Shown here one piece after another: positions 18,127 through 25,921 of a stretch of DNA of 64,000 nt. The notes beneath the pieces were generated by a model, which worked only from the letters and a program-made list of their open reading frames with translations, was not told the DNA's origin and made no database searches. The translations under genes were made by a program, and so were the position numbers. Position 1 is the first letter of the stretch, and the number at the start of each line of letters is the position of its first letter. Source of the stretch: Brucella tritici (GTDB lineage: Bacteria > Pseudomonadota > Alphaproteobacteria > Rhizobiales > Rhizobiaceae); contig NZ_CADEAR010000010.1 in the NCBI RefSeq assembly GCF_902825325.1, forward strand, positions 1-64,000, written 5' to 3'.

Positions 18127-19517
18127 ATGCGGCGCTCAATCCGGTTATTGTCGGCGCTGGTCCTGCGGGCGTTCGCGCCGCCGAAACGCTGGTCAAGGCC
18201 GGTCTCAAGCCGATCATTCTCGATGAAGGTTTTCGTTCCGGCGGCCAGATTTATCGCCGCCCGCCGCTCGATGACGGACGCAGCTATCGCAGCCGTTATG
18301 GGTCGGAAGCGCACAAGGCCGAAGCGCTGCACAAGACCTTCGACACGTTGCGCGGCGCAATTGATTATCGCCCGGAAACGCTCGTCTGGAATATTACGCG
18401 GAGTGACGGTGATCGTCTCGATCTCCTGACCAAGGGCGAGCATAGCCAGCTGCCCTATAGCCATCTCATTCTGGCGACCGGCGCGACCGACCGGGTTTTG
18501 CCGTTCAAGGGCTGGACGAAGCCCGGTGTCTATACGCTTGGTGCGTCGCAGACGGCGCTCAAGGCACAAGGCTGCACGGTTGGCGAACGCGTGGTGTTCA
18601 TGGGGTCGGGGCCGCTGCTCTATCTGGTGGCCTGGCAATATCATCATGCCGGTGCCAAGGTTGCGGCGGTGCTGGATACGGCGCCTTTCGCTTCAAAATT
18701 CCATCTGGCGCATCTGGCGCTTTATGCGCCGCGCATTGTGGCGCTCGGCGCTTATTATGGCCTGCGTCTCAAGCTTGGTGGCGTGCCGATCCATTATAAT
18801 GTGCGTCCGGATGAGGTTTTGGGCGAGGGCCATGTCGAAGCCATTCGCTATCGCACTGGCAAGCGTGTTCGCGAGGCTCAGTGCGATGCGCTGGCCTATG
18901 GTTTTGCGCTGCGCCCTGAAACCCAGCTTGCCGATCTCGCCGGTTGCGAATTCCGCTTTGAAGAACGTGACCGTGCATGGCTTCCTGCGGCAGACAGGCT
19001 TGGCCGTTCAAGCCGCGAAGGTGTTTATGTGGCGGGTGACGGTGCAGGCATTGCCGGTGCGGATGCTGCGGAAATTCGAGGGTCATTGGCCGCGATTGCC
19101 TTGCTGCGCGACAGGGGCCTGCCGTTTGACCAAGACACGGAACGCCGCCTTCTCGCAAAACTCGATCATATCTATCGCGAGCGCCTGATCGTCGAAAAAG
19201 CTTTCCCGTTCCCGCGCGACTGGTTCGACACGATTGCTGGCGATGTCACGCTTTGCCGTTGCGAAGAAATCGCGGTGCGTGATGCCAAGGCAGTTATAAG
19301 CCAAGGCGATACACGTGAGATCAACCGGCTCAAGGCGTTGACCCGCGTAGGCATGGGTCGTTGCCAGGGGCGCATGTGTACCGCTGCCGCCGCAGAACTT
19401 CTGGCCTCGATGCAGGACAAGACGCCTGCCGAAGCAGGGCGCATCCGCGCTCAGGCACCGGTCAAGCCGATCCCGCTCGGCTTTGGCGCTCCGTTCAAGG
19501 AAGGCGCTTCGTCATGA
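18123..19517 (+). CDS. FAD/NAD(P)-binding subunit of heteromeric amino-acid/opine dehydrogenase (HcnB/OoxA-like)
   Basis: 464 residues. N-terminal Rossmann motif VIVGAGPAGVRAAE, second dinucleotide-binding region VVFMGSGPLLYLVAWQ, FAD-binding YVAGDGAGIAGADAAE near 310, and a C-terminal BFD-like 2Fe-2S site (CRCEEI then GMGRCQGRMC). This is the alpha-type subunit of three-part flavoenzymes acting on opines or cyclic D-amino acids. Located between the 2Fe-2S and DAO-type subunit genes with four-base overlaps on both sides, so stoichiometric translation is likely. Confidence 0.85.
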   Translation: MNAALNPVIVGAGPAGVRAAETLVKAGLKPIILDEGFRSGGQIYRRPPLDDGRSYRSRYGSEAHKAEALHKTFDTLRGAIDYRPETLVWNITRSDGDRLDLLTKGEHSQLPYSHLILATGATDRVLPFKGWTKPGVYTLGASQTALKAQGCTVGERVVFMGSGPLLYLVAWQYHHAGAKVAAVLDTAPFASKFHLAHLALYAPRIVALGAYYGLRLKLGGVPIHYNVRPDEVLGEGHVEAIRYRTGKRVREAQCDALAYGFALRPETQLADLAGCEFRFEERDRAWLPAADRLGRSSREGVYVAGDGAGIAGADAAEIRGSLAAIALLRDRGLPFDQDTERRLLAKLDHIYRERLIVEKAFPFPRDWFDTIAGDVTLCRCEEIAVRDAKAVISQGDTREINRLKALTRVGMGRCQGRMCTAAAAELLASMQDKTPAEAGRIRAQAPVKPIPLGFGAPFKEGASS

Positions 19518-20650
19518 CAAGACATCTTCAGGCGGATGCGGTGATTATTGGCGGCGGGATTGTTGGCGGATCGGCTGCGCTTTTCATGCGTCAGGCCGGA
19601 TTGTCGGTCATCCTGCTCGACAAGGGCTTTTGCGGAGCACAGGCAAGCGGCGTCAATTACGGCGGCGTTCGCAGGCAGGGTCGCGCGCCAGAACAGCTGC
19701 CGCTGGCACAGCGTTCGCATGAATTATGGGCGCGTCTGCCGGAACTGATCGGCATCGATGGAGAATATATCCGCAGTGGACATTTGAAACTTGCCCGCAC
19801 GGAAGCGCATTTCGCCAAGCTTGAAGCCTATGCTGCCCTGGTGCAACCGCTCGGGCTCGATGTCGAGCTGATCGGCGGCAACGCGGTGCGGGAACGCTTC
19901 CCATGGCTTCCGGGCGATGTCGCGGGTGCCTCGCTTTGTGCGGAAGATGGCAATGCCAATCCGCGTCTGGTTTCGCCTGCTTTTGCCCGCGCCGCACTGG
20001 CTGCGGGTGCCACCGTACTGGAAAACACGCCGGTCATCGAAGCGCGTGAAACCGGCGACGGTTTTGCCATTCTGGCCGGTGATGGCGTCGAAATCCGTTC
20101 GCGTCTGCTGTTCAATTGCGCCGGTGCCTGGTCGGATCAGTTTGCGGCCTCGTTCGGCGAGCCGGTGCCGCTCCAGCGCATCTATCCGTCGATGGTTGTG
20201 ACCGAGCCGATGCCGTTCCGCCTGCCCATGAGCCTTGGCGAAGAAGGCGGCGGATTCTATGGCCGCCAGGTCACGCGCGGCAATTATGTGATGGGTGGCG
20301 GGCGCGGCACGCCGCTTGAAAACCCGGATTTTTCGCGGCCTTCGGTCAATGCGGCTTCCTCGGTGATGCTGCGTGCAATCGAACTGTTTCCGCATCTCCA
20401 ACATGCACAGGTGATCCGCTTCTGGTCAGGAACAGAAGCTGAGATGCCGGATGATAATCCGGTAATCGGGCCAAGCAGCCGTGTCAAAAATCTTTATCAC
20501 GCCTTCGGATTCTGCGGTGCCGGTTTTCAGACCGGTCCGGCTGTTGGCGCCATTCTTTGCGATCTTGCCGTGCGTGGCGAGACGGAAACGCCGATCGACG
20601 CCTTCCGCATCGACCGGTTCGATATGAACTCAAACCACAAAGGGGAGTAG
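19514..20650 (+). CDS. DAO-type FAD subunit of heteromeric dehydrogenase (HcnC/OoxB-like)
   Basis: 378-residue flavoprotein of the D-amino-acid oxidase / glycine oxidase fold: VIIGGGIVGGSAALFM at the N-terminus, VNYGGVRRQGR, and a C-terminal FGFCGAGFQTGPAVG segment. It should carry the substrate oxidation site of the complex. Start is ATG 19514, overlapping the previous stop by four bases. The substrate could be an opine, D-hydroxyproline or a similar N-substituted amino acid; the sequence alone does not decide. Confidence 0.85.
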   Translation: MTRHLQADAVIIGGGIVGGSAALFMRQAGLSVILLDKGFCGAQASGVNYGGVRRQGRAPEQLPLAQRSHELWARLPELIGIDGEYIRSGHLKLARTEAHFAKLEAYAALVQPLGLDVELIGGNAVRERFPWLPGDVAGASLCAEDGNANPRLVSPAFARAALAAGATVLENTPVIEARETGDGFAILAGDGVEIRSRLLFNCAGAWSDQFAASFGEPVPLQRIYPSMVVTEPMPFRLPMSLGEEGGGFYGRQVTRGNYVMGGGRGTPLENPDFSRPSVNAASSVMLRAIELFPHLQHAQVIRFWSGTEAEMPDDNPVIGPSSRVKNLYHAFGFCGAGFQTGPAVGAILCDLAVRGETETPIDAFRIDRFDMNSNHKGE

Positions 20651-20651
20651 C

Positions 20652-21701
20652 ATGAAATACATCACCAAAACCGCTCTATTGGCGCTCGGTCTGTCGGCAG
20701 CTTTTGCTTCCGCCGCATCGGCTGAAACCAAGACGCTCTATATCGGCATGAATGGCGGCAACATGGAGAAGGCCTATACCGAGCACGTCCTGCCGGAATT
20801 CGAAAAGGCCAACGACGTCAAGGTCGTTGTCGTGCCGGGCACTTCGGCAGATATTCTGGCCAAGGCAACCGCGCAGAAAGACAATCCGCAGATGCATGTC
20901 ATGCTGCTCGACGACGGTGTCATGGTGCGCGCGATCAATGGCGGCCTGTGCCAGAAAATCTCTGACGATCCGGTTCTGGCCGACATTCAGCCGGCCGCAC
21001 GTCTCAAGGATGACATGGCCATCGGTGTCGATATGGGCATGACCGGTATTGCCTATAACAAGAAGCTTTTCGACGAAAAGGGTTGGGCTGCTCCGACCTC
21101 GTGGATGGACTTTGCCGACGAAAAATATGCGAACGCCGTTGTGTTCCAGTCGGCTTCCGCCTCGACTTTCGGTCTCCATGCCTTCCTGATGTTCAACCGC
21201 ATTCAAGGTGGTGACGACAAGAACCTTGAGCCGGGCTTCGAGAAGTTCCCCGACATGATCGGCAAGAACGTTCTGGAGTTCATCCCGTCTTCGGCCAAGA
21301 TTTCGGAAATGGTCCAGACCGGCGAAGCTGCGATCTTCCCACTGACCCCAACCGGTGTAAACAACCTGAAGGACAAGGGCATTCCGGTGGAATATGCGCA
21401 GCCGAAGGAAGGTTCCGTCGTTCTCGCCGTGACCGAATGCGTGCTGGCAGGCAACAGTGAACCGGAACTGAGCCAGAAGCTCGCTCACTATCTGCTTTCC
21501 GCCGATGCGCAGAGCAAGGCGCTCGACCATGGCAACGTTATCCCGTCGAACCAGAAGGCAAAGGCCGGTTCGCCGGATGCGCAGGCCAAGCTCGACGCTT
21601 TCAACGGTTACATGAAGACCGCCAACACGCTCGACTGGGATGCAGTCAATGAAGGTCGCCAGCAGCTCAACAGCCGCTGGAACCGCACCATCGAAAAGTA
21701 A
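20652..21701 (+). CDS. ABC substrate-binding protein, PotD-like
   Basis: 349-residue periplasmic binding protein with a Sec signal (ALLALGLSAAFASAASAET; cleavage near 25). Family 1/PotD-type: TLYIGMNGGNMEKAY, DDMAIGVDMGMTGIAYN, and a late LDWDAVNEGRQQLNSRWNR. It is the last gene of the importer/dehydrogenase operon, one base after the DAO subunit stop, with AGGGGAG as ribosome site, and is followed by a strong terminator. Confidence 0.87.
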   Translation: MKYITKTALLALGLSAAFASAASAETKTLYIGMNGGNMEKAYTEHVLPEFEKANDVKVVVVPGTSADILAKATAQKDNPQMHVMLLDDGVMVRAINGGLCQKISDDPVLADIQPAARLKDDMAIGVDMGMTGIAYNKKLFDEKGWAAPTSWMDFADEKYANAVVFQSASASTFGLHAFLMFNRIQGGDDKNLEPGFEKFPDMIGKNVLEFIPSSAKISEMVQTGEAAIFPLTPTGVNNLKDKGIPVEYAQPKEGSVVLAVTECVLAGNSEPELSQKLAHYLLSADAQSKALDHGNVIPSNQKAKAGSPDAQAKLDAFNGYMKTANTLDWDAVNEGRQQLNSRWNRTIEK

Positions 21702-21720
21702 GATCGGCGACCCGTTCTGA

Positions 21721-21756
21721 AAAAAGCCCGCCTTGGGAAACCGGGGCGGGCTTTTT
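21721..21756 (+). terminator. Rho-independent terminator
   Basis: AAAAAGCCCGCC pairs with GGCGGGCTTTTT around a TTGGGAAACCG-type loop. It ends the PotABCD/dehydrogenase operon. Confidence 0.88.
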
Positions 21757-21839
21757 GCCGGAAAGCCGCTTACGCATCGTCCGCTGATATTGTAGCTTGC
21801 CCGCAAATCATCCGGGCAAATCGATGGATCGGGGCAAGC

Positions 21840-22439
21840 GTGAAAAAAGCGGCAGCATTCGCATTCCTTGGGATTCTGGTGGCGGCACCTGCACTTGCAG
21901 AAGACAACTGGAAACCCGTCGAGGAAATAAAGACCTACGCAATTGCCGGGAAAACCGGTCCCGAACTTTATGAATCCATCGGTGAGCGTGGCCCGAAGAT
22001 CGGCGGTGGCAAAACCCGCGTCATCGCCCATACCAGCTATGTTTTAACCTGGGACCGGCAGTTCGACCGTTCCAACAATGCCTGCACGATCCTGTCGGCC
22101 ACGCCGAAGCTGAAGATCACCTATACGCTGCCGAAGCCCTCGCAGAAACTTGCCTCCCCGGTGAAGGAACATTGGGAGACTTTCTTCGAAGGCATCCGCA
22201 AGCACGAGCTTGTGCATGGCGACCATGCCAAGGACATGACACGCGAGATCGTGCGCCGGACTGTTGGCCTGTCGGTTCCAAACGACCCGAAATGCCAGAA
22301 AATCCGCAAGGTGCTGATCAAGGAAATCACCGATATGGTGGACGTCCAGCGTGCTCAGGGCCGCGCCTTCGACAGGATAGAGATGGGCAATGGCGGCAAT
22401 GTCCAGCAGCTCATTCTGGCGCTGGTGAACGGCGGCTGA
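21840..22439 (+). CDS. Secreted DUF922 putative zinc protease
   Basis: 199-residue exported protein: signal peptide of about 20 residues ending in APALAED. The DUF922 hallmark is a metal-binding HELVHGDHAKD segment (HExxH plus a third His) near residue 121, after YTLPKP-type strands. Members are predicted zinc-dependent peptidases of unknown substrate. Start is GTG 21840 with GGGG upstream. Stands alone between two operons. Confidence 0.7.
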   Translation: MKKAAAFAFLGILVAAPALAEDNWKPVEEIKTYAIAGKTGPELYESIGERGPKIGGGKTRVIAHTSYVLTWDRQFDRSNNACTILSATPKLKITYTLPKPSQKLASPVKEHWETFFEGIRKHELVHGDHAKDMTREIVRRTVGLSVPNDPKCQKIRKVLIKEITDMVDVQRAQGRAFDRIEMGNGGNVQQLILALVNGG

Positions 22440-22877
22440 TTTTCTCCAATAGCCTGCGCTCAGTACAGAAATCTGCTATTTTGAACCAGATGGAACATTC
22501 CTGACATTCATGGAATGAAAGCCTTTCATGCGCCTGTTTGAACAGAAGCGATTGACTTCCTAACCAGTTAGTACATTTTAAAGGAATGGCGCAGCCGACC
22601 GATGCGATTCAGTTCTGAAGTGGGATGGACTGAGGAGGATTGGATTGCAGCTCGCGATGAGGCAAAGCGGGGAGCCGGAATGGTTTTCTGACGCACCTTT
22701 CATTGCGATGGTCGGCCCGGAATCGGTCAAGGACTGTGGGGAAAGCGAAGTTTCACCTCGGATGCACGGCGCATCCTGCCGGTGATGCCGCGTCGCTTTC
22801 ACCCGAAACCCGAAAAGGGGCAGCAGTCTGCAAGCGATGCGTCTGGATGAGGCCTGGAGGAGGCCTGGAGGAGGAAC
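22440..22877 (+). promoter_or_regulatory. Control region of quinate/shikimate operon with TetR-type operator
   Basis: 438 bases without a credible gene. At 22552-22557 there is a -35-like TTGACT and, 17 bases later, a poor -10-like ATTTTA (22575-22580). Filling the spacer is the inverted repeat CTAAC-CA-GTTAG (22560-22571), where a repressor would block polymerase. A TetR-family gene lies inside the same operon. The remaining 300 bases form a long leader ending in an 11-base tandem repeat (GGCCTGGAGGA at 22851 and 22862) that supplies duplicate Shine-Dalgarno sequences before dctQ. Confidence 0.55.
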
Positions 22878-23420
22878 GTGAAAGCTTTAGTCGATTTTTA
22901 TTTTACCGCGGCACGGTTCGCCATTGCCTGCCTTCTTGGCTGCATGGTCGTGCTTGTGTTCGGCAATGTGGTACTGCGCTACGCCTTCAATCAGGGCATA
23001 ACTGTTTCAGAAGAACTGTCGCGCATCTTCTTTATCTGGCTCACCTTTCTTGGCGCGGTGGTCGCCATGCGCGACCATGCGCATCTGGGCGTGGATTCTC
23101 TGGTGCGCCGCCTGTCGCCCGCAGGCGCGCGCATCGCGCTGGTCGCTGGCCATATCATGATGTTTGGCGCGACATGGCTCGTTCTTTCGGGAAGCTGGAC
23201 GCAGACGCTTATCAATATTCCGACGCTGGCTCCGGCGACGGGTATGTCGATGGGCTGGTTTTACGGCGCAGGACTGGCCTTTGCCGTCCCTGCACTCCTG
23301 ATCATCGCGTGGAACGGTTTCGGTATCGCAACCGGGCGAATCGACGTCGCCAAAACGCATTTCGTGACGGACAGCGAGGAGCATGTCACGCCCGTCTCGA
23401 CCGATGAAGACCGTAAATAG
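22878..23420 (+). CDS. TRAP transporter small permease (DctQ)
   Basis: 180-residue membrane protein with four hydrophobic segments and the DctQ motif (VSEELSRIFFIWLTFLGAVVAMRDHAHLGVD). It is the small membrane subunit of a tripartite periplasmic transporter driven by ion gradients. Start is GTG 22878 with GGAGGA upstream. It is first in an operon with the large permease, binding protein, dehydroshikimate dehydratase, TetR regulator and shikimate dehydrogenase, so quinate, shikimate or 3-dehydroshikimate is the likely cargo. Confidence 0.88.
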   Translation: MKALVDFYFTAARFAIACLLGCMVVLVFGNVVLRYAFNQGITVSEELSRIFFIWLTFLGAVVAMRDHAHLGVDSLVRRLSPAGARIALVAGHIMMFGATWLVLSGSWTQTLINIPTLAPATGMSMGWFYGAGLAFAVPALLIIAWNGFGIATGRIDVAKTHFVTDSEEHVTPVSTDEDRK

Positions 23421-23431
23421 GGGCACCGATC

Positions 23432-24709
23432 ATGACTTTGCTCATTTTTCTTGCCGCTCTTCTGGTTCCAATGGCGCTTGGCGTCCCGGTTGCCTTTGCG
23501 CTCATCATCAGTGGTGCGGCACTGATGATGTATATGGATTTGTTCGACGCCCAGATCGTGGCGCAGAACGTGCTGAACGGTGCCGACAGTTTTCCGCTGA
23601 TGGCCGTTCCCTTTTTCCTGCTTGCCGGGGAAATCATGAATGCGGGCGGCCTGTCGCGTCGCATCGTCAATCTGGCGCTGGTCATGGTGGGGCATGTGCG
23701 CGGCGGTCTCGGTTTCGTCGCGATCTTTGCGGCCTGTGTGATTGCAAGCCTTTCGGGTTCGGCGGTCGCCGATGCGGCGGCGCTCGGCGCATTGCTGTTT
23801 CCGATGATGCGCAATGCCGGACACGAGCCGGGCCGTGCTGCCGGGCTGATCGCCTCCGCATCGATCATCGCCCCGATCATCCCGCCATCCATCGGTTTCA
23901 TCCTGTTTGGCGTGGTCGGCGGCGTTTCGATCACCAAGCTGTTTCTGGCAGGTATTTTTCCCGGCCTGATGATTGCCGTCGCGCTGTGCGTGACATGGTT
24001 CATCCTTGCGCGTCGCGAACAGTTCCAACTGCCGAAGAAGGCCGAACCCGGTGCACGGATGCGGGCTTTCCTCGACAGTATCTGGGCCTTGATGCTGCCG
24101 GTCATTATCATTGTCGGCCTTCGCTTCGGTGTGTTCACGCCAACGGAAGCGGGCGTGGTTGCCGCCGTCTATTCGCTGTTCGTGGCAACCGTGATCTATC
24201 GGGAATTACCGCTTTCGCGGCTCTATCCGGCCATGGTGGACGCGGCGAAGACAACGGCTGTGGTGATGTTCCTCGTTGCGAGCGCCAGCGTTTCGGCCTG
24301 GATGATTACGGTTGCCGATGTGCCGGGTGAACTGGCTGAACTGGTGCGTCCTTTGATGGATAACCAGACGCTGCTGCTGCTTGCCATCATGCTCATGGTT
24401 GTTCTTGTCGGCATGGCAATGGACATGACCCCGACAATCCTGATCCTGACGCCGGTGTTGATGCCGATCATCAAGGAGGCGGGAATCGATCCGGTCTATT
24501 TCGGCGTGCTGTTCATCATCAACAATTCCATCGGCCTCATCACCCCGCCCGTCGGCACGGTGCTGAATGTGGTGTGCGGCGTCGCGCGCCTGCCGTTCGA
24601 AAAAGTGATGACGGGCGTGATGCCGTTCCTGATCGCGCAGCTGGTGGTGCTTTTCCTGATGGTGCTGTTCCCGCAATTGGTGACGGTGCCAATGGGCTGG
24701 TTCCATTAA
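23432..24709 (+). CDS. TRAP transporter large permease (DctM)
   Basis: 425-residue membrane protein with about twelve segments. DctM features: GVPVAFALIISGAALMM at the start, VPFFLLAGEIMNAGGLSRRIVNLA, GSAVADAAALGALLFPMM, and IIPPSIGFILFG; C-terminal NNSIGLITPPVGTVLNVVCGVA. It forms the translocation channel with DctQ. It begins 11 bases after dctQ. Confidence 0.9.
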   Translation: MTLLIFLAALLVPMALGVPVAFALIISGAALMMYMDLFDAQIVAQNVLNGADSFPLMAVPFFLLAGEIMNAGGLSRRIVNLALVMVGHVRGGLGFVAIFAACVIASLSGSAVADAAALGALLFPMMRNAGHEPGRAAGLIASASIIAPIIPPSIGFILFGVVGGVSITKLFLAGIFPGLMIAVALCVTWFILARREQFQLPKKAEPGARMRAFLDSIWALMLPVIIIVGLRFGVFTPTEAGVVAAVYSLFVATVIYRELPLSRLYPAMVDAAKTTAVVMFLVASASVSAWMITVADVPGELAELVRPLMDNQTLLLLAIMLMVVLVGMAMDMTPTILILTPVLMPIIKEAGIDPVYFGVLFIINNSIGLITPPVGTVLNVVCGVARLPFEKVMTGVMPFLIAQLVVLFLMVLFPQLVTVPMGWFH

Positions 24710-24713
24710 ATTG

Positions 24714-24773
24714 GAGCATGTCTCCCGAAAGTGGAAACCGGTTTCGGGATCGAGACATGCGTAAAGACAAAGA
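24714..24773 (+). repeat. Dispersed palindromic intergenic repeat, copy 4
   Basis: GAGCATGTCTCCCGAAAGTG, then GAAACCGGTTTCGGG and GAGACATGCGTAAAGACAAA. Nearly identical to copy 1. It lies between dctM and dctP within one operon, so the transcript should carry this hairpin and could be processed or attenuated there. Confidence 0.8.
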
Positions 24774-24798
24774 CAGAATTTTTGAGTGGGAGGAAGAC

Positions 24799-25815
24799 AT
24801 GAAGAAAATATTGAAGACGATGGCGCTGGGAATGGTGCTGCCCCTGGCCCTGATGACCACCACGGCCATGGCTGAAATCCGTTCGCAGACGATCAAGTTT
24901 GCTGCCGCCAACAGCAAGGGCCACCCGCAGGTCACAGGCATGGAGAAATTTGCCGAGCTGGTGAAGGAAAAGAGCGGCGGGCAGATCAATGTGAAACTGT
25001 TCCCCGGCGGTGTTCTGGGCAGCGACCCGCAGACGCTTTCCGGCTTGCAGGGCGGCGTCGTGGAAATGACGGTGATGAATGCGGGCATCCTGTCCAGCAC
25101 CGTCAAGGCATTCGAAGCGGTCGATCTGCCGTTCCTGTTCAATAGCGGCGAGGAAGCCGACAAGGTCATGGATGGGCCTTTCGGCACCAATCTGATGAAG
25201 CGCCTGCCCGATACGGGGCTGGTAGGGCTTGCCTATTGGGAGCTCGGCTTCCGCAATCTGACCAATAATCGCCATCCGGTTGCGAAACTGGAGGATATTG
25301 CCGGGCTGAAGATCCGCACCTTGCAATCGCCGGTTCCCGTTGCCCTGTTCAATGCGCTCGGTGCCAATGCGGTGCCGCTGCCCTATACCGAACTTTATAC
25401 GGCGCTTGAAACCGGCACGGTCGACGGGCAGGAAAATCCCAACGCCAACATTATCAATGCCAAATTTTATGAAGTGCAGAAATATCTGACGCTGACCCGC
25501 CACCAGTACAATCCGCAGATCGTCATGATCAGCAAAAAGTTCTGGGACCGCCTCAACGACGAGGAAAAGGCAGTGATCGAACAGGCAGCCGTCGAGGCGC
25601 GCGACTATCAGCGCAAGGTTTCGCGTGAGCAGGACGCGACGGCGCTAGACGAGATCAAGAAGACCGGAATGCAGGTTACTGAACTGACGCCGGAAGAAAC
25701 CGCGCGCCTGCGCGATGCGGTAAAGCCGATCATCGAAAAGTTTACTGCCGAAATCGGTGCGGAAACGGTCGATGAACTCTTTGCCGAATTGAAGAAGGTG
25801 CGCGGCGGGAATTAA
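24799..25815 (+). CDS. TRAP transporter substrate-binding protein (DctP)
   Basis: 338-residue periplasmic protein with a signal peptide (ALGMVLPLALMTTTAMAE). DctP/SiaP-type features: the conserved Arg region ELGFRNLTNNRHPV, GLKIRTLQSPVPVALFNALGANAVPLPYTELYTALETGTVDGQENP, and YNPQIVMISKKFW. The Arg binds the carboxylate of acidic substrates, consistent with quinate/shikimate. Start ATG 24799 has GGGAGGAAG upstream; the longer frame runs through the repeat and dctM. Confidence 0.9.
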   Translation: MKKILKTMALGMVLPLALMTTTAMAEIRSQTIKFAAANSKGHPQVTGMEKFAELVKEKSGGQINVKLFPGGVLGSDPQTLSGLQGGVVEMTVMNAGILSSTVKAFEAVDLPFLFNSGEEADKVMDGPFGTNLMKRLPDTGLVGLAYWELGFRNLTNNRHPVAKLEDIAGLKIRTLQSPVPVALFNALGANAVPLPYTELYTALETGTVDGQENPNANIINAKFYEVQKYLTLTRHQYNPQIVMISKKFWDRLNDEEKAVIEQAAVEARDYQRKVSREQDATALDEIKKTGMQVTELTPEETARLRDAVKPIIEKFTAEIGAETVDELFAELKKVRGGN

Positions 25816-25921
25816 GCCGGTATGGCTCTATATCCGGGCCGATACGAAACAAGATGGTTCCGGGCAGGTCTGCCCGGTTCTGAGCGGAAAACTCCGGTCT
25901 GGCCGGAGACAGGAGCGTGAC

